Below are positions 17,272 through 28,017 of a stretch of DNA of 64,000 bases, piece after piece. The translations under genes were made by a program, and so were the position numbers. The stretch comes from Pantoea sp. Ep11b (GTDB lineage: Bacteria; Pseudomonadota; Gammaproteobacteria; Enterobacterales; Enterobacteriaceae), in assembly GCF_040783975.1 (NCBI RefSeq), contig NZ_CP160631.1, positions 992,001 through 1,056,000 of the forward strand, written 5' to 3'. A model generated the notes under the pieces. It did no database searches and was not told the origin of the DNA. It saw nothing but the letters and a program-made list of their open reading frames with translations. Each line of letters opens with the position of its first letter. The stretch's first letter is position 1.

Positions 17272-17847
17272 TCAGGCTTCAGGTGATTTACTGCCCGTCG
17301 GCAGAAGGGTGCGGCCAAACGTTTCATTCAGCACTTCACCCACCGCCAGATAGCAGGCACTGGCCCCACAGATCATGCCAGTCCAGCCGGCGTACACGAT
17401 CAGCGCAGGCTGGCGCAGCAGATGGCCAGCGGCCAGCAGCAGAAACAGCAGTGCAAGCGAGCCAAAGACAAACTGCAGCATCCGCGCCCCTTTCAGCGTG
17501 CCAATAAACATAAACAGGGTGAAGAGACCCCACAGCGCCAGCCAGACCCCCAGAAAGCGTTCGTCTGGTGCTTTCGCCAGACCCATTTCCGGTAGCAGCA
17601 GGATCGCCACAAAGCTCAGCCAGAACATGCCATATGAAGTAAAGGCCGTCAGCCCAAAGGTGTTGTTCTTTTTAAACTCCAGCAGGCCAGCCAGCAACTG
17701 GGCTATTCCGCCATAAAAAATACCCATCGCTAAAATGGTGACATCCATGTCAAACAAGCCCGCGTTGTGCAGATTCAGCAGAACGGTAGTCATGCCAAAT
17801 CCCATTAAGCCCAGTGGGGCAGGGTTAGCCAGTGTTGAATTTGCCAT
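17272..17847 (-). CDS. satP: Acetate/succinate:proton symporter SatP (YaaH)
   Basis: Inner-membrane member of the GPR1/FUN34/YaaH family that imports acetate and succinate with protons. The 191-residue protein carries the family hallmark NPAPLGLMGFG at residues 8-18 and has six hydrophobic segments. A further conserved stretch is GGIAQLLAGLLEFKKNNTFG near residues 45-65, which forms part of the channel. The length agrees with E. coli (188). It is transcribed away from dnaK and ends against the MHS transporter gene. Confidence 0.94.
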   Translation of the reverse strand: MANSTLANPAPLGLMGFGMTTVLLNLHNAGLFDMDVTILAMGIFYGGIAQLLAGLLEFKKNNTFGLTAFTSYGMFWLSFVAILLLPEMGLAKAPDERFLGVWLALWGLFTLFMFIGTLKGARMLQFVFGSLALLFLLLAAGHLLRQPALIVYAGWTGMICGASACYLAVGEVLNETFGRTLLPTGSKSPEA

Positions 17848-17997
17848 AGTTCCCCGGCAGTAAAATGATGATTGATGAAATAAAAAGATCCGCGCCTGCT
17901 CTCTTAAGGAGCAAGGCGTCGCATGATATTCAGCGTGGTGAAGGCATTCTTTGATCCCGACAGGAGCAGCGGCGAAAAATTTTTTTTTGATTTAACC

Positions 17998-18026
17998 CTT
18001 GATGCGCTTCGAAGCGGCCCCATTTA
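17998..18026 (+). promoter_or_regulatory. Sigma-32 heat-shock promoter of dnaKJ
   Basis: CTTGAT at 17998-18003 (-35) and CCCCATTTA at 18018-18026 (-10) are separated by 14 bases and match the RpoH consensus as well as the E. coli dnaK P1 promoter does. Transcription would begin near 18033, giving a leader of roughly 120 bases. The remaining gap from 17848 contains only A/T-rich sequence and the satP promoter region. Confidence 0.92.
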
Positions 18027-18151
18027 CTTCTCATCGAGCGTTGTGAACGCTGGAAAAAAAGCATGTGCTGGCAGGTTGAATGCAAACAACCCGCCCACAT
18101 AAAAGGTTCACAACCCAAACTTGGCAACGAATTTAAGTGGGAGATGTTTAG

Positions 18152-20062
18152 ATGGGTAAGATTATTGGTATTGACCTGGGTACAACCAACTCTTGTGTTG
18201 CGATCATGGATGGCACCAAAGCACGCGTGCTGGAAAATGCCGAGGGCGATCGCACCACGCCTTCAATCATTGCTTACACACAGGATGGCGAAATTCTGGT
18301 CGGTCAACCGGCTAAACGTCAGGCAGTGACTAACCCGCAGAATACCCTGTTCGCGATTAAGCGTCTGATCGGTCGTCGCTTCCAGGATGAAGAAGTACAG
18401 CGTGATATCAAAATCATGCCTTACAAAATCGCCAGCGCCGACAACGGTGACGCCTGGCTGGAAGTGAAAGGTCAGAAAATGGCACCGCCGCAGATCTCTG
18501 CTGAAGTGCTGAAAAAAATGAAAAAGACCGCCGAAGATTACCTCGGTGAGCCAGTGACTGAAGCGGTTATTACCGTTCCGGCCTACTTCAACGATGCGCA
18601 GCGTCAGGCGACCAAAGATGCCGGCCGTATCGCAGGTCTGGAAGTCAAACGTATCATTAACGAACCAACGGCGGCTGCGCTGGCATACGGTCTGGACAAA
18701 GGCCAGGGCAACCGCACCATCGCGGTCTATGACCTGGGTGGCGGTACTTTCGATATCTCCATCATCGAGATCGACGACGTTGACGGCGAAAAAACCTTTG
18801 AAGTTCTGGCGACCAACGGTGACACCCACCTGGGTGGTGAAGACTTCGACAGCCGCCTGATCAACTATCTGGTTGCAGAATTTAAGAAAGATCAGGGCAT
18901 CGATCTGCACAACGATCCTCTGGCGATGCAGCGTCTGAAAGAAGCGGCAGAGAAAGCGAAAATCGAACTCTCTTCTGCGCAGCAGACCGACGTTAACCTG
19001 CCTTACATCACGGCAGATGCGACCGGTCCTAAGCACCTGAACATCAAAGTGACCCGCTCTAAACTGGAGTCACTGGTTGAAGATCTGGTTGCACGCTCAA
19101 TCGCGCCGCTGAAAGTTGCGCTGCAGGATGCGGGCCTGTCTGTTTCAGACATCAACGACGTCATCCTGGTGGGTGGTCAGACCCGTATGCCACTGGTTCA
19201 GGCGAAAGTAACCGAGTTCTTCGGCAAAGAGCCACGTAAAGATGTGAACCCGGATGAAGCGGTTGCGGTCGGTGCGGCAGTTCAGGGTGGTGTACTGGGC
19301 GGCGACGTGAAAGACGTACTGCTGCTGGACGTTACCCCGCTGTCACTGGGTATCGAAACCATGGGTGGCGTGATGACTTCGCTGATCAGCAAGAACACCA
19401 CCATCCCGACCAAGCACAGCCAGGTCTTCTCAACAGCAGAAGATAACCAGTCAGCCGTGACCATTCATGTGCTGCAGGGTGAGCGCAAGCGCGCCAATGA
19501 CAACAAGTCACTGGGCCAGTTCAACCTCGACGGTATCCAGGCTGCGCCACGCGGTATGCCGCAGATCGAAGTGACCTTCGACATCGATGCGGACGGTATC
19601 CTGCATGTGTCAGCGAAAGATAAGAACAGCGGTAAAGAGCAGAAGATCACCATCAAAGCCTCTTCAGGTCTGAACGACGAAGAGATCGAAAAAATGGTGC
19701 GCGATGCAGAAGCGAATGCTGAAGCTGACCGTAAGTTCGAAGAGCTGGTACAGACGCGCAACCAAGGCGATCAGATTGCCCATAGCACCCGTAAGCAGCT
19801 GGAAGAAGCAGGCGACAAACTCTCTGCTGATGATAAAGCGCCAATCGAAGCTGCGCTGGCTGCACTGGAAACTGCGCTGAAAGGCGAAGATAAAGCGGAA
19901 ATCGACGCCAAAATGCAGGCGCTGATGGAAGTTTCTGGCAAGCTGATGGAAGCAGCACAGCAGTCTCAGGCAGGTGCGGCGGATGCCGGCGATGCGTCAG
20001 CGAAGAAAGACGATGACGTTGTCGATGCTGAATTCGAAGAAGTGAAAGACAACAAGAAATAA
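18152..20062 (+). CDS. dnaK: Chaperone DnaK (Hsp70)
   Basis: ATP-dependent cytoplasmic chaperone that binds extended hydrophobic segments of client proteins and also controls sigma-32 stability. It has 636 residues (E. coli 638). The nucleotide-binding domain opens with [16 protein letters not shown] and includes [14 protein letters not shown] and the [12 protein letters not shown] stretch. The substrate-binding beta domain runs from about residue 390, the helical lid to about 605, and the C-terminus ends in the acidic co-chaperone-binding stretch [20 protein letters not shown] 18152 follows GGGAGA. Co-transcribed with dnaJ. Confidence 0.98.
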   Translation: MGKIIGIDLGTTNSCVAIMDGTKARVLENAEGDRTTPSIIAYTQDGEILVGQPAKRQAVTNPQNTLFAIKRLIGRRFQDEEVQRDIKIMPYKIASADNGDAWLEVKGQKMAPPQISAEVLKKMKKTAEDYLGEPVTEAVITVPAYFNDAQRQATKDAGRIAGLEVKRIINEPTAAALAYGLDKGQGNRTIAVYDLGGGTFDISIIEIDDVDGEKTFEVLATNGDTHLGGEDFDSRLINYLVAEFKKDQGIDLHNDPLAMQRLKEAAEKAKIELSSAQQTDVNLPYITADATGPKHLNIKVTRSKLESLVEDLVARSIAPLKVALQDAGLSVSDINDVILVGGQTRMPLVQAKVTEFFGKEPRKDVNPDEAVAVGAAVQGGVLGGDVKDVLLLDVTPLSLGIETMGGVMTSLISKNTTIPTKHSQVFSTAEDNQSAVTIHVLQGERKRANDNKSLGQFNLDGIQAAPRGMPQIEVTFDIDADGILHVSAKDKNSGKEQKITIKASSGLNDEEIEKMVRDAEANAEADRKFEELVQTRNQGDQIAHSTRKQLEEAGDKLSADDKAPIEAALAALETALKGEDKAEIDAKMQALMEVSGKLMEAAQQSQAGAADAGDASAKKDDDVVDAEFEEVKDNKK

Positions 20063-20082
20063 TTGCCCCTGACCGGGCGCGA

Positions 20083-20142
20083 CGGCTGGCCTGACAGCCG
20101 TTGAAACCAGCACGGGCGTAGGAGATCTCTCCACGCCCGTGC
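20083..20142 (+). repeat. Two hairpins in the dnaK-dnaJ spacer
   Basis: CGGCTG/CAGCCG (20083-20100) is followed by a long stem: GCACGGGCGT (20110-20119) and GGAGA (20121-20125) pair with TCTCC (20128-20132) and ACGCCCGTGC (20133-20142). No T run follows, so it is more likely a processing or stability element than a full terminator. Confidence 0.7.
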
Positions 20143-20166
20143 GATCATGTTAAGGGCTAAATAAAC

Positions 20167-21312
20167 ATGGCGAAGAGTGATTACTACGAGATTTTAGGCG
20201 TCGCCAAATCCGCGGACGAGCGTGAAATCAAAAAGGCTTACAAACGCCTGGCGATGAAATTTCACCCGGATCGTAATCCCGGTGATAAAGAGGCCGAAGC
20301 CAAATTTAAAGAGGTCAAGGAAGCGTATGAAATCCTGACCGATGCGCAGAAGCGCGCAGCCTACGATCAGTATGGTCATGCAGCCTTCGAACAGGGCGGC
20401 ATGGGTGGCGGTGGATTCGGCGGCGGCGGCTTTGGCGGCGGCGGTGCAGACTTCAGCGATATCTTTGGCGACGTATTCGGTGACATCTTCGGTGGTGGAC
20501 GCCGTCAGCGCGCATCCCGTGGCGCCGATTTACGCTATAACATGGAGCTGTCGCTGGAAGAAGCGGTACGCGGCGTGACCAAAGAGATCCGCATTCCAAC
20601 GCTGGAAGAGTGTGACGTCTGCCACGGCAGCGGTGCGAAAGCGGGTACCAAGCCACAAACCTGTTCAACCTGTCACGGTGCAGGCCAGGTGCAAATGCGC
20701 CAGGGCTTCTTTACCGTTCAGCAGGCGTGTCCGACCTGTCACGGTCGCGGCTCGGTGATTAAAGATCCGTGCAACGCCTGTCATGGTCATGGCCGCGTTG
20801 AGAAGTCGAAAACGCTGTCCGTGAAGATCCCGGCAGGGGTGGACAACGGCGACCGCATTCGTCTGAGTGGTGAAGGCGAAGCGGGCGAGCAGGGTGCACC
20901 GGCTGGCGATCTCTACGTCCAGGTTTCCGTGAAAAAACACCCGATCTTCGAACGTGAAGAGAACAACCTCTACTGTGAAGTGCCGATCAACTTTGCGATG
21001 GCGGCACTGGGCGGCGAGATCGAAGTGCCGACGCTGGATGGTCGCGTGAAGCTGAAAGTGCCGTCAGAAACCCAGACCGGCAAGCTGTTCCGCATGCGCG
21101 GACGTGGCGTGAAGTCGGTCCGTGGTGGTGCGGTCGGCGACCTGTTATGCCGCGTGGTGGTGGAAACACCGGTCAGCCTGAACGAGAAACAGAAAACGCT
21201 GCTGCGTGAACTGGAAGAGAGTTTCGGCGGCCCGAGTGGTGAGCATAACAGCCCACGCTCAAAGAGCTTTTTCGACGGCGTGAAGAAATTCTTTGACGAT
21301 CTGACCCGCTAA
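20167..21312 (+). CDS. dnaJ: Chaperone DnaJ (Hsp40)
   Basis: Class A J-protein that delivers clients to DnaK and stimulates its ATPase. The 381-residue protein has the J domain at residues 5-70 with HPD at about 33-35 (KFHPDRNPG), then a glycine/phenylalanine-rich linker with three GGGGF-type repeats. Four CxxCxGxG zinc-binding repeats follow at residues 144-205 ([32 protein letters not shown]), and then the C-terminal substrate-binding domains. It starts 104 bases after dnaK, in the same operon, and ends in a strong terminator. Confidence 0.98.
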   Translation: MAKSDYYEILGVAKSADEREIKKAYKRLAMKFHPDRNPGDKEAEAKFKEVKEAYEILTDAQKRAAYDQYGHAAFEQGGMGGGGFGGGGFGGGGADFSDIFGDVFGDIFGGGRRQRASRGADLRYNMELSLEEAVRGVTKEIRIPTLEECDVCHGSGAKAGTKPQTCSTCHGAGQVQMRQGFFTVQQACPTCHGRGSVIKDPCNACHGHGRVEKSKTLSVKIPAGVDNGDRIRLSGEGEAGEQGAPAGDLYVQVSVKKHPIFEREENNLYCEVPINFAMAALGGEIEVPTLDGRVKLKVPSETQTGKLFRMRGRGVKSVRGGAVGDLLCRVVVETPVSLNEKQKTLLRELEESFGGPSGEHNSPRSKSFFDGVKKFFDDLTR

Positions 21313-21327
21313 GTGGTGACAGAGAAA

Positions 21328-21352
21328 ACGGAGCCTCAGGCTCCGTTTTTTT
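21328..21352 (+). terminator. Terminator of dnaKJ
   Basis: ACGGAGCC pairs with GGCTCCGT (21328-21346), followed by seven T, 15 bases after the dnaJ stop. Confidence 0.93.
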
Positions 21353-21515
21353 GCCCCCGGGGCCGCAGCTTCCTCTCCCTGAACCTCGCCTCTTTTCAGA
21401 CCACTCTTTCCCGACTCAGTTAAACCGAGCTAACAGCGTGGTATAAGCTGCTTTTAACGAACTATATGAGTCGTTACACTCATTATCTTTCTATCGCTGA
21501 TCAGGAAGATAAACG

Positions 21516-22694
21516 TTGAATAAGCCTCGCAGACTCAAAAACCTCCTAAAAAGCTTCATTGAGAGTGACGCCAGCAATGGCATGATATTAATTCTGGCGG
21601 CCGTGGCAGCCATGATTCTGGCCAATACGGCGTCGACCGCCGAAGGCTATCAGGCGTTTCTCAATGAACCCGTCCAGATCCGCTTTGGCGCGCTCGATAT
21701 CAGCAAAAATCTGCTGTTGTGGATTAACGATGCGATGATGGCGCTGTTCTTCCTGCTGATTGGCCTGGAAGTCAAACGCGAGCTGATGGTGGGCGAACTG
21801 GCAAGTCGCGACAAAGCGATCTTCCCGGTTATCGCCGCCCTCGGCGGTATGGCGCTGCCAGCCCTGATCTTTCTCGGCTTCAACCACGGCGATGAGATTG
21901 CCCGCAACGGCTGGGCGATTCCCACGGCGACCGATATCGCTTTTGCGCTGGGCGTGCTGGCCCTGCTGGGCAGCCGTGTTCCTGCGGCGCTGAAAGTGTT
22001 CCTGATGGCGCTGGCGATCATCGATGACCTGGGGGCGATTGTGATTATTGCCCTGTTTTACACCAGCGGCCTCTCGGTGCTCTCTCTGGGTGTGGCGGCA
22101 GGGGCGATCGTGGTGCTGGCGCTGCTGAACTACTTCAACGTCCGTAAGATCTCTATCTATATCCTGGTCGGGATCGTACTCTGGACCGCCGTACTGAAGT
22201 CGGGCGTTCACGCCACGCTGGCGGGCGTTATCGTGGGCTTCTTTGTGCCGCTGGAGAAGAGAGAGGGGCACTCGCCTGCGGAGCATCTGGCGCACGGTCT
22301 GATGCCGTGGGTTAACTGGCTGATCCTGCCGCTGTTCGCCTTTGCCAATGCCGGTATTTCACTGGCGGGAATTACAATCGGCGACGTTCTCTCGCCTGAG
22401 CCATCGGGCATCATCCTTGGCCTGTTAATCGGTAAGCCACTGGGCATTACGCTGTTCTGCTGGCTGGCCGTCCGGCTCCGTCTGGCGGTACTGCCCGACG
22501 GCACGACCCTGCGTGACATCATGGCGATTGGGGTGCTGTGCGGCATCGGCTTTACGATGTCGATATTCATCAGTTCGCTGGCCTTTGACGCGGCCCACGA
22601 GCAGCTGGTGACCTTCTCTAAACTCGGGATCCTCACCGGCTCTCTGCTTTCCGCCGTGATCGGATACTGCCTGTTGCGGGTCAAACTGCGTTAA
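21516..22694 (+). CDS. nhaA: Na+/H+ antiporter NhaA
   Basis: Inner-membrane antiporter that exports sodium or lithium in exchange for two protons and sets pH and salt tolerance. The 392-residue protein (E. coli 388) has about 12 hydrophobic segments. The essential aspartate pair is residues 170-171 in [11 protein letters not shown], equivalent to Asp163/164, and [20 protein letters not shown] forms the broken helix next to it. The start is TTG at 21516, supported by AGGAAG at 21503-21508 seven bases before; the nearest ATG (GMILILAA) would cut the first helix. It is followed 30 bases later by nhaR, its activator. Confidence 0.95.
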   Translation: MNKPRRLKNLLKSFIESDASNGMILILAAVAAMILANTASTAEGYQAFLNEPVQIRFGALDISKNLLLWINDAMMALFFLLIGLEVKRELMVGELASRDKAIFPVIAALGGMALPALIFLGFNHGDEIARNGWAIPTATDIAFALGVLALLGSRVPAALKVFLMALAIIDDLGAIVIIALFYTSGLSVLSLGVAAGAIVVLALLNYFNVRKISIYILVGIVLWTAVLKSGVHATLAGVIVGFFVPLEKREGHSPAEHLAHGLMPWVNWLILPLFAFANAGISLAGITIGDVLSPEPSGIILGLLIGKPLGITLFCWLAVRLRLAVLPDGTTLRDIMAIGVLCGIGFTMSIFISSLAFDAAHEQLVTFSKLGILTGSLLSAVIGYCLLRVKLR

Positions 22695-22700
22695 TGGAGA

Positions 22701-22722
22701 GGAGGCGAAAGCCTCCTTTTTT
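22701..22722 (+). terminator. Intrinsic terminator directly before the nhaR start codon
   Basis: GGAGGC (22701-22706), a GAAA tetraloop and GCCTCC (22711-22716) are followed by six T that end two bases before the nhaR ATG at 22725. The stem contains the only strong purine-rich ribosome site, so it could control both nhaA read-through and nhaR translation. Confidence 0.85.
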
Positions 22723-22724
22723 CG

Positions 22725-23633
22725 ATGAATCATATCAACTACAACCATCTCTACTACTTCTGGCACGCCTGCCGTGCAGGCTCGATAGCAGGTGCCGCAG
22801 AGGCGCTCTCCCTGACGCCGCAGACCATTACCGGACAGATTAAAACGCTGGAGGATCGCCTGCAGGGCAAGCTGTTCCGGCGTCAGGGCCGGGGGCTGGT
22901 GCCGACTGAGCTGGGGCAGCTGGTCTTTCGCTATGCGGATCGCATGTTCATGCTGGGTCAGGAGATGCTGGACATCGTTAACTATCGCAAAGAGTCGCAT
23001 CTGCTGCTGGATGTGGGCGTGGCGGATGCGCTCTCCAAACAGCTGGTCAGCAAGGTGCTGGAGACGGCGGTGGTTGCCGAGGAGAAAATCCATCTGCGCT
23101 GCTTTGAATCGACCCATGAGATGCTGCTGGAGCAGCTCAGTCAGCACAAGCTGGATATGATTATCTCTGACTGCGCCATCGACTCCACCCGCCAGGAGGG
23201 GCTGTTTTCGGTCCGGCTGGGCGAGTGCCCCGTCAGCTTCTGGTCAACCGAGCCGCTCTCCGGCCTCACTTTTCCGGCCTGCCTGGAGTCACGTCCGCTG
23301 CTGATCCCCGGCCGTCGCTCCATGCTGGGACGCAAGATCCTGAACTGGATCAGCACGCAGGGGCTGCAGGTGGAGATTCTGGGGGAGTTCGATGATGCGG
23401 CATTGATGAAGGCGTTTGGTGCGCGGCAGAATGCGCTGTTTGTCGCGCCTTTGCTGGATATCGGTCAGCGGGAGGGGATCCATGAAGCCGGACAGCTCAG
23501 TACGGTGTCAGAGGAGTATCACATTATCTTTGCGGAGCGGATGATTCAGCACCCGGCGGTGCAGCGGATCTGCCATGCGGACTTCAGCGGTCTCTTCCCC
23601 CGCCAGCATCCGGACGAAAAAAAACCGGCGTAA
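22725..23633 (+). CDS. nhaR: LysR-family transcriptional activator NhaR
   Basis: Sodium-responsive regulator that activates nhaA and, in E. coli, also osmC and the pga operon. The 302-residue protein has the LysR winged helix-turn-helix at residues 5-65 ([20 protein letters not shown] then [19 protein letters not shown]). An effector-binding domain follows, with [15 protein letters not shown] and [17 protein letters not shown] strongly like E. coli. ATG 22725 gives the family N-terminus [13 protein letters not shown]. No ordinary ribosome site is free upstream because a terminator hairpin ends two bases earlier. Its stop codon lies inside the loop of the rpsT terminator. Confidence 0.94.
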   Translation: MNHINYNHLYYFWHACRAGSIAGAAEALSLTPQTITGQIKTLEDRLQGKLFRRQGRGLVPTELGQLVFRYADRMFMLGQEMLDIVNYRKESHLLLDVGVADALSKQLVSKVLETAVVAEEKIHLRCFESTHEMLLEQLSQHKLDMIISDCAIDSTRQEGLFSVRLGECPVSFWSTEPLSGLTFPACLESRPLLIPGRRSMLGRKILNWISTQGLQVEILGEFDDAALMKAFGARQNALFVAPLLDIGQREGIHEAGQLSTVSEEYHIIFAERMIQHPAVQRICHADFSGLFPRQHPDEKKPA

Positions 23634-23641
23634 GCGCCGGT
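23617..23641 (-). terminator. Terminator of rpsT, overlapping the nhaR stop
   Basis: ACCGGCG (23624-23630) pairs with CGCCGGT (23635-23641); the A run at 23617-23624 becomes a U run for the leftward rpsT transcript. The nhaR TAA sits in the loop. Confidence 0.85.
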
Positions 23642-23671
23642 TCTTTCAACAAAGCGATAAACAACGGGCAA

Positions 23672-23935
23672 TTAAGCCAGTTTGTTGATCTGTGCAGTCA
23701 GGTTTGCTTTATAACGTGCAGCTTTGTTTTTGTGGATCAGACCTTTAGCAGCCTGACGATCCACGATTGGTTGCATTTCATTGAATGCGTTCTGCGCAGC
23801 AGCTTTGTCGCCTGAAGCGATCGCCGCGTATACTTTCTTAACGAAGGTACGCATCATAGAGCGGCGGCTAGCGTTATGCTTACGGCGTTTCTCAGATGTT
23901 ACGGCGCGTTTCTTAGCTGATTTGATATTAGCCAA
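23672..23935 (-). CDS. rpsT: 30S ribosomal protein S20
   Basis: Primary-binding protein of the small ribosomal subunit, needed for 16S rRNA folding and initiation. The 87-residue, lysine/arginine-rich product matches E. coli S20 throughout ([10 protein letters not shown] at the start, [12 protein letters not shown] at the end). The start codon is TTG at 23935-23933, as in E. coli, where the UUG start is part of translational autocontrol. GGAG-like bases precede it by about 7. Divergent from ribF and with its own promoter at 23983-24011. Confidence 0.97.
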   Translation of the reverse strand: MANIKSAKKRAVTSEKRRKHNASRRSMMRTFVKKVYAAIASGDKAAAQNAFNEMQPIVDRQAAKGLIHKNKAARYKANLTAQINKLA

Positions 23936-23982
23936 GGTCCAACTCCCAAATGTGTTCTATAGAGACAAATCAAAGGCCGAGG

Positions 23983-24011
23983 ACTATGCCCTTCTAACCT
24001 GATTTTGTCAA
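23983..24011 (-). promoter_or_regulatory. rpsT promoter
   Basis: On the minus strand TTGACA (24011-24006) is followed after 17 bases by CATAGT (23988-23983). It lies about 50 bases upstream of the rpsT TTG start. A second upstream promoter, as in E. coli, may exist but was not resolved. Confidence 0.75.
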
Positions 24012-24206
24012 TGGATTTGTGCAAATAAGCGTCGCTCTATGAGCAGCACTCGGTTACGTATTTGATGGCGCAAGATTCTACCAGCTTCCCCTTCCTGAAT
24101 ATAGTATTTAGCGACAAAATTCTTAACATGCGCCTCTGTGACAGGAAATGCAGCCCGTAAAGCATGAAAGGCGTGCTGACGGGTTAACCTGAGTCACTTT
24201 CAAGGG

Positions 24207-24212
24207 TATAAT
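24207..24212 (+). promoter_or_regulatory. -10 box of the ribF-ileS operon
   Basis: A perfect TATAAT at 24207-24212, 29 bases before the ribF ATG. The -35 region 17 bases upstream (TTAACC) is weak. The rest of the 306-base rpsT-ribF gap has no gene. Confidence 0.7.
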
Positions 24213-24241
24213 CCGCCGATTTCCACCGGTTTGGGCCAGCC

Positions 24242-25171
24242 ATGAAGTTTATCCGCGGTATTCATAATCTTAACGAGCAGCATCGCGGCTGCGTTCTGAC
24301 CATTGGTAATTTCGATGGCGTTCACCGTGGGCATCAGGCGCTGATTTCCCGGCTGTGTGAAGAGGGGCGCAGGCTGAATCTGCCGGTGGTGGTGATGGTT
24401 TTTGAGCCACAGCCGCTGGAGCTGTTCGCCGGTGATAAAGCCCCGGCTCGCCTGACCCGCCTGCGTGACAAACTGCGATACATGGCGGAAGCGGGCGTCG
24501 ACAGCGTGCTGTGCGTGCGCTTTGACCGTCGCTTTGCGGCGTTGTCTGCCCAGCGCTTTATCAGCGACCTGTTAGTTGAAAAGCTGGACGTTAAGTACCT
24601 TGCGGTGGGCGATGACTTCCGCTTTGGTGCGGGCCGTCAGGGCGATTTCCCGCTGCTGCAAAAAGCCGGTGCGGAGTATGGCTTCGACGTCGTCAGCACC
24701 GAAACCTTCTGCGACGGCGGCAAGCGTATCAGCAGCACCGCCGTCCGTCAGGCGCTGGCCGCAGACGATCTGGCGCTGGCGCAGTCGCTGCTGGGTCATC
24801 CTTTCACGATTTCCGGCCGCGTGGTGCACGGGGATGCGCTGGGACGCACGCTGGGCTTCCCGACGGCGAACCTGCCTCTGCGCCGCAGCGTTTCGCCGGT
24901 GAAAGGGGTCTACGCGGTTGAAGTGCGGGGCCTCACGCCCGAGCCGCTGCCAGGGGTCGCCAACATCGGCACCCGCCCGACGGTAAAAGGTTTGCGCCAG
25001 CAGCTTGAAGTTCACCTGCTCGACATCAATATGGATCTCTATGGCCGTCACATTGATGTGGTGCTGAAACAGAAAATACGAAACGAGCAGCGCTTTGCCT
25101 CACTGGAGGCGTTGAAAGAACAAATTGCAGACGATGTGGTAACGGCCCGACACTATTTCGGGCTGCTTTAA
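24242..25171 (+). CDS. ribF: Bifunctional riboflavin kinase / FAD synthetase
   Basis: Makes FMN from riboflavin and then FAD from FMN. The 309-residue protein has an N-terminal nucleotidyltransferase domain with the HxGH-type motif GNFDGVHRGHQALI near residues 22-35 and SSTAVRQAL near 165. A C-terminal flavokinase domain carries GRTLGFPTANLPL near residues 200-212. Length agrees with E. coli (313). It opens the ribF-ileS-lspA-fkpB-ispH operon; ileS begins 29 bases after its stop. Confidence 0.97.
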   Translation: MKFIRGIHNLNEQHRGCVLTIGNFDGVHRGHQALISRLCEEGRRLNLPVVVMVFEPQPLELFAGDKAPARLTRLRDKLRYMAEAGVDSVLCVRFDRRFAALSAQRFISDLLVEKLDVKYLAVGDDFRFGAGRQGDFPLLQKAGAEYGFDVVSTETFCDGGKRISSTAVRQALAADDLALAQSLLGHPFTISGRVVHGDALGRTLGFPTANLPLRRSVSPVKGVYAVEVRGLTPEPLPGVANIGTRPTVKGLRQQLEVHLLDINMDLYGRHIDVVLKQKIRNEQRFASLEALKEQIADDVVTARHYFGLL

Positions 25172-25200
25172 CCTGAGCGAAAAACGGAATCGAGAATCTG

Positions 25201-28017
25201 ATGAGTGACTATAAATCTACCCTGAATTTGCCGGAAACGGGATTCCCGATGCGTGGCGATCTGGCCAAACGCGAACCGGGAATGTTGCAACGCTGGTATG
25301 CCGACAACCTCTACAGCATTATCCGCGAAGCCAAAAAAGGGAAAAAAACCTTTATCCTGCATGATGGCCCTCCGTATGCGAACGGCAGCATTCATATTGG
25401 TCACTCCGTTAACAAGATTCTGAAAGACGTTATCGTTAAGTCGAAAGGCATGGCGGGTTATGACGCGCCCTATGTGCCGGGCTGGGACTGTCACGGTCTG
25501 CCTATTGAGCACAAAGTGGAGCAGATGATCGGCAAGCCAGGCGAAAAGGTCACCGCAGCCGAATTCCGCGAAGCGTGCCGCAAATATGCCGCTGAACAGG
25601 TGGAAGGCCAGAAAGCGGACTTTATCCGTCTGGGCGTGCTGGGCGACTGGGATCGTCCTTACCTGACCATGGATTTCGGCACCGAAGCCAACATCATTCG
25701 CGCACTGGGCAAAATCATCGGCAATGGCCATCTGCACAAAGGCGCGAAGCCGGTGCACTGGTGCCTGGACTGCCGTTCAGCCTTAGCTGAAGCCGAAGTC
25801 GAATATTACGACAAAACGTCACCGTCGATTGACGTGATGTTCAACGCGCTGGATACCGAGGCGGTGCGTCAGGCCTTTGGTGTGGCAGAGGTCAGCGGCC
25901 CGATTTCGCTGGTGATCTGGACCACCACGCCGTGGACGCTGCCGGCTAACCGCGCGATCTCCCTGCACCCTGAATTTGAGTATCAGCTGATCCAGATCGA
26001 GGGCCGTGCCCTGATCCTGGCGAAAGAGCTGGTGGACAGCGTCATGAAGCGCGCCGGTGTCAGCGAATGGCAGGTGCTGGGCGAATGCAAAGGCGCGGCG
26101 CTGGAGCTGCAGAAATTCCAGCATCCGTTCCTGGCGATCGCGTCGCTGGTCGTGCTGGGCGAGCACGTCACCCTGGACGCCGGTACCGGTGCGGTGCACA
26201 CGGCACCAGGCCACGGCCCGGATGACTATGTCATCGGTCAGAAATATGGCATCGAAACCGCCAATCCGGTCGGTCCGGATGGCACCTATCTGCCAGGCAC
26301 CTTCCCGACGCTGGATGGCGTAAACGTCTTTAAAGCCAACGACATGATCGTTGAGCTGCTGAAAGAGAAGGGCGCGCTGCTGCACGTCGAAAAACTGCTG
26401 CACAGCTACCCGCACTGCTGGCGTCATAAAACGCCGATCATCTTCCGGGCGACCCCGCAGTGGTTCATCAGCATGGATCAGAAAGGTCTGCGTGCGCAGT
26501 CGCTGAAAGAGATCAAAGGCGTGCAGTGGATCCCGGACTGGGGCCAGGCGCGTATCGAATCGATGGTCGCGAACCGTCCTGACTGGTGCATCTCCCGTCA
26601 GCGTACCTGGGGCGTGCCGATGGCGCTGTTCGTCCATAAAGAGAGCGAAGAGCTGCACCCGGACACCCTGGCGCTGATGGAGAAAGTTGCGCAGCGCGTC
26701 GAGCAGGATGGGATTCAGGCCTGGTGGGATCTTGATCCGCGCGAGCTGATGGGCGACGACGCCGATCACTACGTAAAAGTGCCGGATACCCTGGATGTCT
26801 GGTTTGACTCCGGTTCAACCAGCTACTCAGTAGTTGATGCACGTCCTGAGTTTGACGGCCATTCGCCGGATCTCTATCTGGAAGGCTCCGACCAGCATCG
26901 CGGCTGGTTTATGTCCTCGCTGATGATCTCCACGGCGATGAAAGGCAAAGCGCCTTACCGTCAGGTTCTGACACACGGCTTCACCGTCGACGGCCAGGGC
27001 CGCAAGATGTCGAAATCGATCGGCAACACGGTGTCGCCGCAGGATGTGATGAACAAGCTGGGGGCCGATATTCTGCGTCTGTGGGTCGCCTCAACCGACT
27101 ACTCTGGCGAGATGGCGGTGTCAGACGAGATCCTCAAACGCTCTGCCGACGCCTACCGTCGTATCCGCAACACCGCACGTTTCCTGCTGGCGAACCTCAG
27201 CGGCTTTAATCCGGCTACCGATCTGGTGAAACCGGAAGAGATGGTGGTGGTGGATCGCTGGGCGGTAGGCCGTGCGCAGGCGGCGCAGGCCGATATCGTT
27301 GCCTCCTACGAAAACTATGATTTCCATGAAGTGATCCAGCGTCTGATGCAGTTCTGCTCCATCGAGATGGGCAGCTTCTATCTGGACATCATCAAGGATC
27401 GTCAGTACACCGCGAAAGGCGATGGCCTGGCACGTCGCAGCTGCCAGACCGCGCTGTGGCATATCGTTGAGGCGCTGGTTCGCTGGATGGCACCCATCAT
27501 GTCCTTTACGGCGGATGAAATCTGGGGCTACCTGCCGGGCGAGCGTGCGCAGTATGTCTTCACGGAAGAGTGGTATCAGGGTCTGTTCGGCCTGGCCGCA
27601 GACGAAGCACTGAATGACGCCTACTGGGCCGAGCTGCTGAAAGTGCGCGGCGAAGTGAATAAGGTGATCGAACAGGCGCGTGCAGACAAACGTATCGGTG
27701 GCGCACTGGAAGCGACCGTCACGCTGTATGCCGATCCGGAGCTGGCCGCTAAGCTGCAGGCGCTGGGCAACGAACTGCGCTTTGTGCTGCTGACCTCGGG
27801 CGCACAGGTGGCGGATTACGCGCTGGCCAGCGATGAGGCGCAGCAGAGTGAACTGCTGAAAGGTCTGAAAATCGCCCTGCACAAGGCGGAAGGCGAGAAA
27901 TGTCAGCGCTGCTGGCATTACACTACTGACGTCGGGCAGAATCCGGAGCACGCTGAGGTGTGTGGTCGTTGTTATACTAACGTAGCCGGTGACGGTGAAC
28001 AGCGTGAATTTGCCTGA
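25201..28017 (+). CDS. ileS: Isoleucyl-tRNA synthetase
   Basis: Class I aminoacyl-tRNA synthetase that charges tRNA-Ile and edits misactivated valine. It has 938 residues, the same as E. coli. The HIGH motif is in [11 protein letters not shown] near residues 58-68 and KMSKS in [10 protein letters not shown] near residue 602. The editing (CP1) domain lies between, with the [12 protein letters not shown] segment. A C-terminal zinc finger is formed by CQRCW and CGRCY. The stop TGA overlaps the lspA ATG by one base. Confidence 0.98.
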   Translation: MSDYKSTLNLPETGFPMRGDLAKREPGMLQRWYADNLYSIIREAKKGKKTFILHDGPPYANGSIHIGHSVNKILKDVIVKSKGMAGYDAPYVPGWDCHGLPIEHKVEQMIGKPGEKVTAAEFREACRKYAAEQVEGQKADFIRLGVLGDWDRPYLTMDFGTEANIIRALGKIIGNGHLHKGAKPVHWCLDCRSALAEAEVEYYDKTSPSIDVMFNALDTEAVRQAFGVAEVSGPISLVIWTTTPWTLPANRAISLHPEFEYQLIQIEGRALILAKELVDSVMKRAGVSEWQVLGECKGAALELQKFQHPFLAIASLVVLGEHVTLDAGTGAVHTAPGHGPDDYVIGQKYGIETANPVGPDGTYLPGTFPTLDGVNVFKANDMIVELLKEKGALLHVEKLLHSYPHCWRHKTPIIFRATPQWFISMDQKGLRAQSLKEIKGVQWIPDWGQARIESMVANRPDWCISRQRTWGVPMALFVHKESEELHPDTLALMEKVAQRVEQDGIQAWWDLDPRELMGDDADHYVKVPDTLDVWFDSGSTSYSVVDARPEFDGHSPDLYLEGSDQHRGWFMSSLMISTAMKGKAPYRQVLTHGFTVDGQGRKMSKSIGNTVSPQDVMNKLGADILRLWVASTDYSGEMAVSDEILKRSADAYRRIRNTARFLLANLSGFNPATDLVKPEEMVVVDRWAVGRAQAAQADIVASYENYDFHEVIQRLMQFCSIEMGSFYLDIIKDRQYTAKGDGLARRSCQTALWHIVEALVRWMAPIMSFTADEIWGYLPGERAQYVFTEEWYQGLFGLAADEALNDAYWAELLKVRGEVNKVIEQARADKRIGGALEATVTLYADPELAAKLQALGNELRFVLLTSGAQVADYALASDEAQQSELLKGLKIALHKAEGEKCQRCWHYTTDVGQNPEHAEVCGRCYTNVAGDGEQREFA

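Noticed and set aside
20400..20460. GGC-rich repeat suggestive of a tandem repeat
   Set aside because: It encodes the glycine/phenylalanine-rich linker normal for DnaJ.
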